Below are positions 1 to 9,179 of a stretch of 64,000 bases of DNA, in pieces (positions within the stretch are counted from its first letter, which is position 1; every line of letters starts with the position of its first letter). This stretch comes from Blastococcus sp. TF02A-26 (GTDB lineage Bacteria > Actinomycetota > Actinomycetes > Mycobacteriales > Geodermatophilaceae), in contig NZ_QOHG01000005.1 in assembly GCF_003319125.1 (NCBI RefSeq), forward strand, positions 1 through 64,000, in the 5' to 3' direction. Under the pieces are notes generated by a model. The model made no database searches and had not been told where the DNA came from. It was given only the letters and a program-made list of their open reading frames with translations. A program made the translations under genes and the position numbers.

Positions 1-1
1 C

Positions 2-224
2 ATCAAGCACTCCCGCACCCGCGTCCGACGTCCCCAGACCAACGGCAAGGTCGAACGGCTCAACCGCACCCTGCTCGAGGAGTGGGCCTACAAACGGCTC
101 TACACCTCCGAGAAAGCGCGGCGGGCGCTGGCTGCACCAGTACAACCACCACCGGCCCCACACCGCCCTGCGCAACCTCCCGCCCATCACCCGCTGCACC
201 AACGTCTCCGGGCAGTACACCTAG
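2..224 (+). pseudogene. IS481/IS3-type transposase, 3' remnant, frameshifted
   Basis: This is the C-terminal end of a DDE integrase-core transposase. The first frame reads RPQTNGKVERLNRTLLEEWA, the typical end of the catalytic core with its glutamate region. After about base 125 the reading continues one frame further on, with WLHQYNHHRPHTALRNLPP and a stop at 222-224. A few residues expected between the two blocks are missing, so a small deletion (2, 5, 8 or 11 bases) is more likely than programmed slippage. No terminal inverted repeat is visible downstream, because the next gene's stop codon overlaps this one. The start lies outside the window. The family call is good; the exact IS group is uncertain. 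Confidence 0.7.
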
Positions 225-2230
225 AAGCTGCCGCCGCCGCTGCGCCGTCCGCCGCCACCGCCGCTGAACCCGCCGCCGCCCCGGCGACCCGAGCCGCCGA
301 ACGAACCGCCGTACCGGCGCCCACCGCCCGCGCCGCCCCCGAAGAGGATGCCGCCGAGGACCAGGCTGCCCAGGTCGGGACCGCGCCCGTAGCCGGGTCC
401 GGCGAAGCCACCGCCCCCGTAGCCGCCGCCGTAGCCGCCCCCGCCGTAGCCGGAGTTCCACGACGAGACGTCGGACTGCGCCCGCTGCAGCGCCTGGGAG
501 GCGAGCGCGTCGGCCTGCTGGGCCTCCTGCAGGGCGGCGACCGGGTCGGTCGCCGCCAGACCGGTCGCCGCCTGCAGGTGCCGCTCGGCCTCGGCCAGCC
601 GGGTCCGGGCCTCGGGTCCGACCGCGCCGCGGCGGGTGGCGATGAAGTCCCCCGCGGCGGCGATGGTCGACCGGGCGCTCAGCAGCGTCTGGTCCAGGCT
701 CGCGGCCGCCCGGCGGGCACGGGCCTGCGCGTCGCGGGCCACCCCGAGCGCCTGCTCCAGCGCGATGTCGGCCTCCTCGAGCCGGCGCAGCGCGGTGAAC
801 GGGTCCGGCAGCGCCCCGCCGGTGGTGGCCATGGCCTCCTCGGCGGCGGCGAGCCCCGCCTCGGCCCGCGCGATCTGCGGCTGCAGGCCGCTGCGGTCAC
901 CGGACGCGACCAGCGCCCGCGCCTCGGCGAGGTCCTCCTCGGTGTCGGCGCGGGCGGCCGGGATGCGCTGCACCGCCGACTCGAGGTCGGCGGCCAGCCG
1001 GCCGATGGCGTCGAGCAGCTGGCCGGTCTGCACGACGGCGTCCTCGGCGGCCCGGAGGTCGCCGACCGCGGCCCCCGCCGCGCCTGCATCCAGTGCCGTC
1101 CGCGCCTCCGCGACCTCCTTCTCGGCTGCGGCCAGGCGCGCCCGGGCCTGCTCCAGGTTGTCCGCGACGGGCGCGATCGCGGCCGGCGCGTAGCGGCGCT
1201 GCAGCTCGGCCATCCGCTGGGCGTCGGCGGGCAGCCGGCCGTGCAGGGCGGTGATCCGCGGGCCGAGCGCCTCCAGCGCCTGCGGGGCGTTCTTCTCGAG
1301 GTCGCGCAGCTGGTCGAAGGCCTCGGCCTGCTCGTCGAGGCGGGCGTCGGCGGCCGAGGTCAGCTGCAGCATCTCGGTGAGCATCGCCCGGGTCGTCGGC
1401 TCGTCCTCCGGGATCTCGTCGTCGAGCTGCTGCCGGAGGGTGAACGCGCGGGTCAGCTCCTGGCGGGACTGCGCGAGCGCCTCGGCGAACCCGGTGACGG
1501 CGTCCTCCCCGTACTGCAGCCGGGCGAAGTCCAGGTCCAGCTGCGAGGTCTTGATCGCCTCGTCCAGCTCCAGCAGCGCCGTGCTGGCCTGCGCCTGGAG
1601 CTGCTCGGTGGGCACTCCCGCGTGCGGGTCGGGCCGCTCCAGCCGCTTCACCTCGGGCGCGGCCGCCTCGCGCCGGCGCGAGCGCATGACGAGGTAGGCG
1701 CCACCGCCCAGGACCGCCAGGCTCCCGACGACGGCGAGCGTCCCCAGGCCACCTCCGCCGTCGCCCCCCTTCGCGTCGGCCAGCCCGGCGGCGAACGCCT
1801 CGACACCGCCTCCCCAGTCACCGTCCCGGAACGGCCCCTCGGCCTCGCGGGCCGCGACCTGCTCGGCCTCCTCGAGCGAGAAGCCGCTGGTCGGCCCGAC
1901 GCTCAGGGCGTACTCGCGCTCCACGGTGGCGACGGCGAAGAGGACGTCGCTGTCGTCCAGCCCGGACCGCGCCGCGGTCTGCTCGGTCCAGGCCCGCCGG
2001 CCCAGACCGTCCCAGGAGTCGACGAAGACCACCAGGAGCTCGATGCCCTCGTCGGTCTCCAGCTGGGCGACGGCGTCCTCCACCTGGGACTGCTCGTCGT
2101 CGGAGAGGACGTCGACGCGGTCGTCCACCTGCCCGACGACGTCGACGGGGGGCTCGGCCAGCGCGGCGGGCCCGGTCAGGACCACCGCCCCGGTCACGGC
2201 GAGGACGACGGACAACCGGCGGAGAGCCAC
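221..2230 (-). CDS. secreted TPM-domain protein with coiled coil and Gly-rich tail
   Basis: A 669-residue exported protein. A GTG start at 2230 gives a clean signal peptide (about residues 1-25, ending in ALA). A TPM domain follows (about 30-150; 'DVVGQVDDRVDVLSDDE' opens it), then a membrane helix near 165-185, a long Ala/Glu/Arg-rich coiled coil, and a Gly/Tyr-rich C-terminus. TPM_phosphatase/YgcG-type proteins of actinobacteria have this architecture. They are linked to membrane or envelope processes, but the biochemical role is not established. An upstream start in the same frame would destroy the signal peptide. Its stop overlaps the convergent transposase remnant's stop at a CTAG. Confidence 0.85.
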   Translation of the reverse strand: MALRRLSVVLAVTGAVVLTGPAALAEPPVDVVGQVDDRVDVLSDDEQSQVEDAVAQLETDEGIELLVVFVDSWDGLGRRAWTEQTAARSGLDDSDVLFAVATVEREYALSVGPTSGFSLEEAEQVAAREAEGPFRDGDWGGGVEAFAAGLADAKGGDGGGGLGTLAVVGSLAVLGGGAYLVMRSRRREAAAPEVKRLERPDPHAGVPTEQLQAQASTALLELDEAIKTSQLDLDFARLQYGEDAVTGFAEALAQSRQELTRAFTLRQQLDDEIPEDEPTTRAMLTEMLQLTSAADARLDEQAEAFDQLRDLEKNAPQALEALGPRITALHGRLPADAQRMAELQRRYAPAAIAPVADNLEQARARLAAAEKEVAEARTALDAGAAGAAVGDLRAAEDAVVQTGQLLDAIGRLAADLESAVQRIPAARADTEEDLAEARALVASGDRSGLQPQIARAEAGLAAAEEAMATTGGALPDPFTALRRLEEADIALEQALGVARDAQARARRAAASLDQTLLSARSTIAAAGDFIATRRGAVGPEARTRLAEAERHLQAATGLAATDPVAALQEAQQADALASQALQRAQSDVSSWNSGYGGGGYGGGYGGGGFAGPGYGRGPDLGSLVLGGILFGGGAGGGRRYGGSFGGSGRRGGGGFSGGGGGRRSGGGSF

Positions 2231-2324
2231 GACGACGACCCTACCGACGCCGCACGGTCTGGGACGGCCGCGAGCGGGTAGGGCCCGGGAGAGACCGCAT
2301 GTACACGACCGAGTTGGAGACGAC

Positions 2325-2684
2325 ATGGCCGACCAGCCCGACCGCATCCCCGCCGCCGACCTCCCGCCCGGCGCAGTCCGCCGGGTGGGCGACTGGGCGG
2401 TGGGCAACCGCGGCGGCGCCTACTTCGCCGTCTCCCGCCGGTGCCGCCACCAGCTGGCCGACATGTCCCAGGGGACGATCGACGCCGAGGGCTGCCTGGT
2501 CTGCCCGTGGCACCAGAGCCGCTACGACGTCCGCACCGGCGAGATGGTCAGCGGGCCCAAGGGCTTCCTCGGCTACCGGGGGCCGACGCCGGGCTACACG
2601 CAGCTGGTCCGCGGCTACGCGAAGTACCTCCGGCTGCGGGTCCGCCGCGCCCTGCGCCGCGGCGACGACGTCGTCCTCGAGTAG
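2325..2684 (+). CDS. small Rieske [2Fe-2S] protein
   Basis: A 119-residue stand-alone Rieske domain. The cluster ligands are the pair CRH (near residue 39) and CPWH (near residue 58), in the spacing typical of Rieske ferredoxins and of the N-terminal domains of oxygenases. No second catalytic domain is present, so it is an electron carrier or redox sensor rather than an oxygenase. The ATG at 2325 follows a weak TTGGAG ribosome site. It stands alone between the divergent TPM gene and the convergent dpp operon, and no partner oxygenase is adjacent. Confidence 0.85.
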   Translation: MADQPDRIPAADLPPGAVRRVGDWAVGNRGGAYFAVSRRCRHQLADMSQGTIDAEGCLVCPWHQSRYDVRTGEMVSGPKGFLGYRGPTPGYTQLVRGYAKYLRLRVRRALRRGDDVVLE

Positions 2685-2690
2685 ACCAGG

Positions 2691-2745
2691 CATGGGAAGC
2701 GATCCCCACGTATCGGGCGCGAGTACGTGGGGATCGCTTCCCATG
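2691..2745. terminator. perfect 22-bp inverted repeat between convergent genes
   Basis: Arms at 2691-2712 and 2724-2745 are perfectly complementary with an 11-base loop. It lies between the stop of the Rieske gene and the 3' end of the dpp operon, so it can terminate transcription from both sides. There is no U tract, as is common for actinobacterial terminators. Confidence 0.75.
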
Positions 2746-2763
2746 CGTCGGGAGGCGGGGCAC

Positions 2764-4470
2764 TCAGGCCAGGGACTGCCAGGCGGCGCGGCGGGTGGCC
2801 TGCTCGTCGGGGTCCGGCACGGGCAGCGAGGCGAGCAACCGCTGCGTGTAGGGGTGCTGCGGCGCGCCCAGCACCTGCTCGCCGGTGCCCTCCTCGACCA
2901 GCTGCCCTCGGTAGAGGACGGCGATCCGGTCGGCCAGCAGGTCGACGACGGCGAGGTCGTGGCTGATGAACAGGCAGGCGAAGCCGAGCTCCCGCTGCAG
3001 CTCGTCGAACAGCTCCAGCACCCGCGCCTGCACGGAGACGTCGAGCGCCGAGGTGGGCTCGTCGGCGATCAGCAGCTCCGGGCCCAGTGCCAGGGCCCGG
3101 GCCAGGCTGGCCCGCTGCCGCTGCCCGCCGGAGAGCTCGTGCGGGAACCGGTCGCCGAACGACCGCGGCAGCTGCACCGCCTCGAGCAGCTCGTCGATCC
3201 GGCCGCGCGCGTCGTGCGCGTCCGACGCCCGGCCGTGCACGACCAGGGGCTCGGCCACGGCCTCGGCGATGGTCAGCAGCGGGTTGAAGCTGGACGCCGG
3301 GTCCTGGAAGACGAACCCGATCCGCTCCCGCACCGGGCGGAAGCGCTTCTCCTTGACGCCGTTCATCTCCGTGCCGAGCACCGTGAGCGACCCGCCGGTG
3401 ACCTTGGTCAGCCCGGCGATGGCCCGCCCGATCGTCGTCTTCCCGCTGCCGCTCTCGCCGACCAGGCCGAGCACCTCGCCGGGCCGGATGGCGAAGCTGA
3501 CGCCGTCGACGGCGGTGAAGTCGGGCTGGCGCAGCCGGCCGGGGTAGACGATCCGCAGGTCCCGGGCCTCGACCACCGGTGCCGACTCCGCCCAGCCGGG
3601 CGGCCGGGTGGCCGCCCGCTCCTGGGTCCGGGCCAGGCCCTGGCCCAGCCGCGGCACGGAGCCGAGCAGCTGCTTGGTGTAGTCCTCGCGGGGGTTCGCG
3701 AACAGCGTCCGGACGTCGGCCTGCTCGACGAGTGCGCCCTGGTACATGACCGCCACCCGGTCTGCGAGGTCGGCGACGACCCCCATGTTGTGGGTGATCA
3801 GCACGATCGCGGTGCCGAACTCGTCGCGGCAGCGGCGCAGCAGGTCGAGGATCTCGGCCTGCACCGTGACGTCGAGGGCGGTGGTCGGCTCGTCGACGAT
3901 GATCACGCCGGGGTCGAGCACGAGCGCCTGCGCGATGACGATGCGCTGCTTCTGCCCGCCGGAGAACTGGTGCGGGTAGTGGTCGATCCGCTTCTCCGGC
4001 TCGGGGATGCCGACCCGGCGCAGCACGTCGATCGCCTTCTCGCGCGCCTCGGCGCGGGAGTAGCCGCCGTGCGCGCGCAGCCCCTCGATGATCTGCCAGC
4101 CGACCTTGTAGACCGGGTTCAGCGAGGTCGACGGCTCCTGGAAGACCATGGCCGCGTCGCGGCCGCGCACGTCCCCGAGCTCGGCCCGCTTGAGCGTGAC
4201 GACGTCGGAGCTGCGGCTGCCGTCCTTGCGCGTGAGCAGCACCGCGCCGCGCGTGGTGGCGGTCTCCGGGAGCAGGCCGAGGATGCTGCGCGCGGTCACG
4301 GTCTTGCCGCTGCCGCTCTCCCCCACCACGGCCAGGACCTCGCCGGGACCCACCTGCAGCGAGACGTCCTGGACGGCGACGACCCGGCCCGCGTCGGTGG
4401 CGAAGGTGACCGAGAGGTCCCGGATGTCGACGACGGGACCGGCCGGGGCGGGCTGCGTGCTCGAGCTCAT
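2764..4470 (-). CDS. dipeptide/oligopeptide ABC transporter, fused two-domain ATPase
   Basis: 568 residues holding two complete ABC ATPase domains, equivalent to DppD and DppF fused. Domain 1 has Walker A GESGSGKTV, signature FSGGQKQRI and Walker B VIIVDEPT. Domain 2 has Walker A GESGSGKTT, signature LSGGQRQRA and Walker B LLIADEPT. Each domain has the C-terminal extension typical of the Opp/Dpp class. It energises import of peptides or related solutes at the cytoplasmic membrane. It is the last gene of the importer operon and overlaps the upstream permease gene by ATGA, which implies coupled translation. Confidence 0.93.
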   Translation of the reverse strand: MSSSTQPAPAGPVVDIRDLSVTFATDAGRVVAVQDVSLQVGPGEVLAVVGESGSGKTVTARSILGLLPETATTRGAVLLTRKDGSRSSDVVTLKRAELGDVRGRDAAMVFQEPSTSLNPVYKVGWQIIEGLRAHGGYSRAEAREKAIDVLRRVGIPEPEKRIDHYPHQFSGGQKQRIVIAQALVLDPGVIIVDEPTTALDVTVQAEILDLLRRCRDEFGTAIVLITHNMGVVADLADRVAVMYQGALVEQADVRTLFANPREDYTKQLLGSVPRLGQGLARTQERAATRPPGWAESAPVVEARDLRIVYPGRLRQPDFTAVDGVSFAIRPGEVLGLVGESGSGKTTIGRAIAGLTKVTGGSLTVLGTEMNGVKEKRFRPVRERIGFVFQDPASSFNPLLTIAEAVAEPLVVHGRASDAHDARGRIDELLEAVQLPRSFGDRFPHELSGGQRQRASLARALALGPELLIADEPTSALDVSVQARVLELFDELQRELGFACLFISHDLAVVDLLADRIAVLYRGQLVEEGTGEQVLGAPQHPYTQRLLASLPVPDPDEQATRRAAWQSLA

Positions 4471-5495
4471 CGCGTCTCCTCGATACCGGCCAGACCACCG
4501 GGGCCCGCGCCGAGCGGACCACCGGGCACCACCGTGACCTCACCGGTCTCGCCGGCGTCGGCCGCCCGCCGGCTGCGCAGCCGCGGGTCGGCCAGGTCGT
4601 TGAGGCTCTCGCCGACCAGCGTCAGGCCGAGCACGACCCACACGATCGCGACGCCCGGGAAGATCGACGTCCACCAGATGCCGCTGGTCACGTCGGACAG
4701 CGCGCGGTTGAGGTCGAAGCCCCACTCGGCGCCGGAGGTCGGCTCGATGCCGAAGCCGAGGAAGCCCAGGCCGGCGAGGGTGAGGATCGCCTCGGAGGCG
4801 TTGAGCGTGAGGATCAGCGGCAGCGTGCGGGTGGCGTTGCGCAGCACGTGCCGGGTCATGATCCGCCAGTGGCTCGCGCCGATGACCTTGGCCGACTCGA
4901 CGTAGGCCTCGGCCTTGATCCGCACCGTTTCGGCGCGGATCACCCGGAAGTACTGCGGGATGTAGATGACCGTGATCGAGATGGCCGCGGCGAAGATCCC
5001 GCTCCACAGGCCCGACTGGCCGCCGCTGATGACGATCGCCATCACGATGGCCAGCAGCAGGGTCGGGAAGGCGTAGACGGCGTCGGCGATCACCACGAGG
5101 ACGCGGTCCAGCCAGCCTCCGAAGTAGCCGGACAGGAGGCCGAGCAGCACGCCGATGAAGATCGACAGCACGATCGCCACGACGATGACGGCGAGGGCGG
5201 TCCGGGTGCCGTAGATGACCCGGGAGAGCACGTCGTAGCCGCCGACGGTCGTGCCGAGCCAGTGCTCGCCCGACGGCGACTGCTGGGCGCCGAACGGCCC
5301 GTCGGCGTCGCGCAGCTGGTTGTAGCCGTAGGGCGCCAGGAGGTCGGCCAGCGCCGCCGTCAGCAGGAAGACCCCGGTGAGGACGAGGCCGGCGACGAGC
5401 ATGCCGCGCTGCAGGCCGACGGCCTGCTTGAGCTGGCGGACGACGGGCAGGCCGCGCCGCGGACGAGCGGTCGGCGGGGTGGTGGCGGTGGACAT
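4467..5495 (-). CDS. dipeptide/oligopeptide ABC transporter permease, DppC type
   Basis: 342-residue membrane protein of the binding-protein-dependent permease family. An N-terminal cytoplasmic stretch is followed by a first helix near residues 30-55 and the periplasmic segment characteristic of OppC/DppC. Four to five more helices follow, with the cytoplasmic EAA-type loop (residues 'AKVIGASHWRIM'). It pairs with the DppB-type permease, which it overlaps by ATGA at 5495-5498. The C-terminus is Gly/Pro-rich and probably disordered. Confidence 0.92.
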   Translation of the reverse strand: MSTATTPPTARPRRGLPVVRQLKQAVGLQRGMLVAGLVLTGVFLLTAALADLLAPYGYNQLRDADGPFGAQQSPSGEHWLGTTVGGYDVLSRVIYGTRTALAVIVVAIVLSIFIGVLLGLLSGYFGGWLDRVLVVIADAVYAFPTLLLAIVMAIVISGGQSGLWSGIFAAAISITVIYIPQYFRVIRAETVRIKAEAYVESAKVIGASHWRIMTRHVLRNATRTLPLILTLNASEAILTLAGLGFLGFGIEPTSGAEWGFDLNRALSDVTSGIWWTSIFPGVAIVWVVLGLTLVGESLNDLADPRLRSRRAADAGETGEVTVVPGGPLGAGPGGLAGIEETR

Positions 5496-6601
5496 CAGTA
5501 CCTCACCCGGGGGTCGATGAGCGCCGCGATCACGTCGACGACGAAGTTGGTGACGGCGACGACGACCGCCAGCAGGACCACCAGCCCCTGGACGGCGACG
5601 AAGTCACGGGCCTGGAGGTACTCCGACAGCTGGAAGCCCAGCCCTCGCCACTCGAAGGTGGTCTCGGTGAGCACCGCACCGCCGAGCAGCAGCGCCACCT
5701 GCAGGCCGATGACCGTGATGATCGGGATGAGCGCCGGCCGGTAGGCGTGCTTGCGCAGCAGCCGGCGCTCGCTCACCCCGCGGGAGCGGGCCGCCTCGAC
5801 GTAGCCCATGCCCAGCGTGCCGATGACGTTCGTGCGGACCAGCCGGAGGAACACGCCCGCGGTGAGCAGGCCGAGGGCGACGGCGGGCAGGACCGCGTGC
5901 TCGAGGACGTCGCGGACGACCTCGCCGTTGCCGGTCTTGATCGCGTCGATCAGGTAGATGCCGGTCGGGTTGTCGACCGAGGTCTGGATCAGGATCTCGC
6001 TGCGGGTGGAGGCCCGGCCGTTGGCCGGCAGCCAGCCCAGGCCGCTGGTGAAGATCAGCTTCAGGATCATGCCCGCGAAGAAGACGGGCGTCGCGTAGCA
6101 GAGGATCGCGAAGACCCGGAGGACGGCGTCGGGCCAGCGGTCGCGCGCGTAGGCGGCGAAGCGCCCCAGCGGGATGCCGATCAGCAGGGCCACGACCAGC
6201 GCGTAGACGGCGAGCTCGAGGGTGGCGGTGCCGAAGTCGGCGAGCACCTCGGTGACCGGCTGGTTCGTCGACAGCGTGGTGCCGAAGTCGAGCCGGATCA
6301 GCTGACCCAGGTACTCGACGTACTGCGTGAGCAGGGGCCGGTCGTAGCCGGCGGCGGCGACCCGCTCCGCCAGCTCCTCGGGACCCAGGCGGCCGCCCAG
6401 CGCCGCCGTGATCGGGTCACCGGTCGTGCGCATCAGGAAGAAGACCGACGTCACCAGGATGAAGATGGTCGGGAAGATCAGCAGGAACCGGACCGCGATG
6501 TAGCTGCCCAGCCCGCCGCCGCCGCGGCGCCGACGTGTCGGTGGAGCGGCCTCGGGGACGGCGGCCGGCTCCCCGGTCAGCTCGGTGCTCGTGGTGGTCA
6601 T
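5495..6601 (-). CDS. dipeptide/oligopeptide ABC transporter permease, DppB type
   Basis: 368-residue permease with six predicted helices. The opening 'SYIAVRFLLIFPTIFILVTS' is the OppB/DppB N-terminal helix, and the EAA loop reads 'EAARSRGVSERR'. I chose the ATG at 6601 because AGGAG lies just upstream. An in-frame start at 6643 would add 14 residues and lacks a ribosome site. It forms the pore with the DppC-type protein. A hairpin separates it from the upstream binding-protein gene, which probably keeps binding protein in excess. Confidence 0.9.
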   Translation of the reverse strand: MTTTSTELTGEPAAVPEAAPPTRRRRGGGGLGSYIAVRFLLIFPTIFILVTSVFFLMRTTGDPITAALGGRLGPEELAERVAAAGYDRPLLTQYVEYLGQLIRLDFGTTLSTNQPVTEVLADFGTATLELAVYALVVALLIGIPLGRFAAYARDRWPDAVLRVFAILCYATPVFFAGMILKLIFTSGLGWLPANGRASTRSEILIQTSVDNPTGIYLIDAIKTGNGEVVRDVLEHAVLPAVALGLLTAGVFLRLVRTNVIGTLGMGYVEAARSRGVSERRLLRKHAYRPALIPIITVIGLQVALLLGGAVLTETTFEWRGLGFQLSEYLQARDFVAVQGLVVLLAVVVAVTNFVVDVIAALIDPRVRY

Positions 6602-6650
6602 GTCTCCTGCTCGTGCTCCTGCGGCGGCTGCGAGGCGCCGCACATGGGGA

Positions 6651-6688
6651 GGCCCCGGGTGATCACCGTGAGGGGATCACCCGGGGCC
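6651..6688 (-). terminator. intra-operon hairpin between dppA and dppB
   Basis: Arms at 6651-6664 and 6675-6688 are perfectly complementary (14 bp) around a 10-base loop. The hairpin lies after the substrate-binding gene stop and before the first permease. Such hairpins in ABC operons often reduce readthrough or stabilise the upstream mRNA. There is no U tract. Confidence 0.6.
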
Positions 6689-6707
6689 GGGTACCGCTGT
6701 GCTGCCG

Positions 6708-8354
6708 TCAGGCCCGCTCGAGGGCCCCGTAGCGGAACTTGAACGACGCGTCGAGGGTGTCCCCGGCGCCGCTCACGCCCGTGCGGACGACGGCGATCTG
6801 CGCACCCTGCAGGTAGGGCAGCGTGGACAGGTCCGCGGCCACCAGGTCCTGGATCTGCTCGATCAGGGCGGTGCGGGCGGCCTCGTCCGGAGTCGCGAGC
6901 TGCTGCAGGATCAGGTCGTTGACCTGCTGGTTCTCGTAGTGGTTGCCGAGGAAGTTCTCCGTGAGGAAGAACGGCGTCAGGTAGTTGTCGGCGTCGGAGT
7001 AGTCCGGGAACCAGCCCAGCTGGTAGGCCGGGTAGACGTCCTCGGTCCGCTGCTCGGAGTACTGCGTCCACTCCGTGGTCTGCAGGTCCACCGTGAACAG
7101 CCCGGTCGACTCCAGCTGGTCCTTGATCAGCGCGTACTCGTCACCCGAGGACGGGCCGTAGTGGTCGTTGGAGTACTGCAGCGACAGCTGCACCGGGGTC
7201 TGCACGCCGGCGGCCTGCAGGCGCTCGGCCGCGCGGTCGGCGTCCGGGCCACCCTGGCCGTCGCCGTAGAGCCCCTCCAGCGACTGGGTCGCGCCGGTCA
7301 GGCCGTCGGCCACGTAGGAGTACAGCGGCGAGTAGGTGCCCTTGTAGACCTGGTCGGCGATCTCCTGGCGGTCGATCAGGTCGGCCATCGCCTGGCGGAC
7401 GGCGAGCGCCTTGGCCGGGTCGGCCTCCGCGGTCGTCGCGCCGTAGGGCTGGGTGTTGAAGTTGAAGACGATGTAGCGGATCTCGCCGCCGGGACCGTCC
7501 ACGACCTCGACGTCGTCGTTGCCGCGCAGGTCCTCGACGTCGGTCGCGGAGAGGCTGCGGTAGGCGACGTCGACCGCGCCCTCCTCGACGTCCAGCTTCA
7601 GGTTCGAGGACTCGGCGTAGTAGCGGACGTTGATCGTGTCCGTCTTCGGAGCGCCGAGCAGACCCTGGTAGTCGGGGTTGGCCTCGTAGGCGATCAGGTC
7701 GTTGATCTCGTAGCTGGTGATGACGTACGGACCGGCGAAGGCGTTGCCCTCCACGATCTCGTCGTCGGGGGTCAGCTCGTCGGCGGAGAAGACCTCCTCG
7801 TCGACGATCGGCCCGACCGGGCTCGACAGGACCTGCGGGAAGGTCTGGTCGTCGGGGTTCACCAGGTTGAAGACGACGGTGGTGTCGTCCGGCGCCTCGA
7901 CGCTGTCCAGGTTGGCCAGCAGCGACGACGGGCCGTTCTCGTCGGCGATGGCGACCTGGCGGTCGAAGGAGAACTTGACGTCCGACGAGGTGAGCTCGTG
8001 GCCGTTGGCGAAGGTCAGACCGGACTTCAGGGTCACGGTGTACTGCGTGGGCGAGGTGAACTCGGCCGACTCGGCGATGTCGGGCTCCACCTCGGGGCTG
8101 CCCAGCGGGGTGTTCAGCAGGAAGGGGAACACCTGGTTCATCACGGCGAACGAGCCGTTGTCGTACGAACCGGCCGGGTCGATCGTCGTGATCTTGTCGG
8201 TCGTGCCGATGATCAGCGCGTCGCCGCTCCCGGAGCCGCCACCGGAACCGCCGTCGTCATCGCCGCCGCCGCAGGCGGTGAGCGCCAGCGCCGTCGCGGC
8301 GATACCTGCCGTGGCCACGCGCACGCGCCGGCCACCGGAACCCAGGGGGGTCAT
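6708..8354 (-). CDS. peptide/nickel-type ABC substrate-binding lipoprotein (DppA family)
   Basis: 548-residue extracytoplasmic solute-binding protein of family 5. The N-terminus is a lipoprotein signal with lipobox LTAC near residue 28, followed by a Gly/Asp/Ser linker that tethers the domain to the membrane. The family-5 signature region is recognisable ('LKSGLTFANGHELTSSDVKFSFDR'-like, about residues 100-125). It heads the dpp operon and delivers ligand to the DppB/DppC pore. Peptide is the likeliest ligand class, but family 5 also binds nickel, heme and sugars. Confidence 0.9.
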   Translation of the reverse strand: MTPLGSGGRRVRVATAGIAATALALTACGGGDDDGGSGGGSGSGDALIIGTTDKITTIDPAGSYDNGSFAVMNQVFPFLLNTPLGSPEVEPDIAESAEFTSPTQYTVTLKSGLTFANGHELTSSDVKFSFDRQVAIADENGPSSLLANLDSVEAPDDTTVVFNLVNPDDQTFPQVLSSPVGPIVDEEVFSADELTPDDEIVEGNAFAGPYVITSYEINDLIAYEANPDYQGLLGAPKTDTINVRYYAESSNLKLDVEEGAVDVAYRSLSATDVEDLRGNDDVEVVDGPGGEIRYIVFNFNTQPYGATTAEADPAKALAVRQAMADLIDRQEIADQVYKGTYSPLYSYVADGLTGATQSLEGLYGDGQGGPDADRAAERLQAAGVQTPVQLSLQYSNDHYGPSSGDEYALIKDQLESTGLFTVDLQTTEWTQYSEQRTEDVYPAYQLGWFPDYSDADNYLTPFFLTENFLGNHYENQQVNDLILQQLATPDEAARTALIEQIQDLVAADLSTLPYLQGAQIAVVRTGVSGAGDTLDASFKFRYGALERA

Positions 8355-8419
8355 CCACTACCTCGTTCTCGGTTGTGACGGCCCGTCGAACGACGGCTGC
8401 ACGCCACGCAAATGGTTAG

Positions 8420-8433
8420 CTACCCATGAGTAG
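8420..8433. promoter_or_regulatory. near-perfect 14-bp dyad upstream of dppA
   Basis: CTACCCATGAGTAG is a palindrome with one mismatch, about 65 bp upstream of the dppA start in an otherwise AT-enriched patch (8411-8440). It lies where an operator would be expected. A second dyad, TCCCAGtgcCTGGGA, is at 8442-8456. No regulator gene is adjacent. Confidence 0.35.
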
Positions 8434-8487
8434 AACACCCGTCCCAGTGCCTGGGAAACGATCCCCCGATCGGTACCCGACCGTGAT

Positions 8488-8547
8488 GGCCCCCTCGTCG
8501 GGGGCCTGCCGCGAGCCCGCGAGTGGTGGGGGGCGAGGGGGTCCTTC
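8488..8547 (-). terminator. post-stop hairpin, copy C (after recR)
   Basis: Read on the minus strand it starts GAAGGACC one base after the recR stop codon. CCCCCTCG pairs with CGAGGGGG as the outer stem around a GC-rich inner part. It belongs to the same layout family as the elements at 31432-31495, 52724-52788 and 56448-56466. Confidence 0.65.
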
Positions 8548-8548
8548 G

Positions 8549-9148
8549 TCAGGCGTCGATGCGGCGGCGGCCCTCGAACGCCCGGCCGAGCGTGACCTCG
8601 TCGGCGTACTCGAGGTCCCCGCCCACCGGCAGGCCGCTGGCCAGCCGGGACACGGCCAGGCCCATCGGGGCGACCAGCCGGGCCAGGTAGGCCGCCGTCG
8701 CCTCGCCCTCGAGGTTGGGGTCGGTGGCGATGATCAGCTCGGTGACCTGGCCGTTCATCAGCCGGGTCATCAGCTCCTTGACCCGCAGGTCGTCGGGCCC
8801 GACGCCCTCGATCGGGCTGATCGCGCCCCCGAGCACGTGGTACTTGCCGCGGAACTCCCGGGTGCGTTCGATCGCGACGACGTCCTTGGGCTCCTCGACG
8901 ACGCAGATGACGTCCTCGCTGCGCCGCGGGTCCCGGCAGATGCGGCACTGCTCGGCCTCGGCGACGTTGAAGCAGGTCACGCAGAACCGCACCTCGGCCT
9001 GCACCCGCTGCAGCGCGGCGACCAGCCGGCCGACGTCGGCGGACTCCGCCGCCAGCAGGTGGAAGGCGATGCGCTGCGCGCTCTTCGGCCCGACGCCGGG
9101 CAGCCGGCCGAGCTCGTCGATGAGGTCCTGGACGGCGCCCTCGTACAC
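8549..9148 (-). CDS. recR: recombination mediator RecR
   Basis: 199 residues, the usual RecR length. An N-terminal helix-hairpin-helix ('[17 protein letters not shown]', about 15-31) is followed by a C4 zinc finger (CVTC...CRIC, about 56-72) and a Toprim domain ('[14 protein letters not shown]'). RecR works with RecO (and RecF) to load RecA on single-stranded gaps. The GTG at 9148 follows GGGAG. It sits downstream of ybaB and dnaX, the classical dnaX-ybaB-recR order. Confidence 0.97.
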   Translation of the reverse strand: MYEGAVQDLIDELGRLPGVGPKSAQRIAFHLLAAESADVGRLVAALQRVQAEVRFCVTCFNVAEAEQCRICRDPRRSEDVICVVEEPKDVVAIERTREFRGKYHVLGGAISPIEGVGPDDLRVKELMTRLMNGQVTELIIATDPNLEGEATAAYLARLVAPMGLAVSRLASGLPVGGDLEYADEVTLGRAFEGRRRIDA

Positions 9149-9179
9149 GGTGTGCCTCTCCCCCTGGTGCGTCCGGCGC

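Noticed and set aside
578-2281. Long plus-strand frame opposite the TPM gene
   Set aside because: Arg/Gly/Leu-rich shadow frame caused by high GC. The minus-strand frame has a signal peptide, domain structure and normal codon use. The same applies to the other long frames opposite real genes (for example 2299-4905, 10687-12069, 13300-15579 and 61128-62600).
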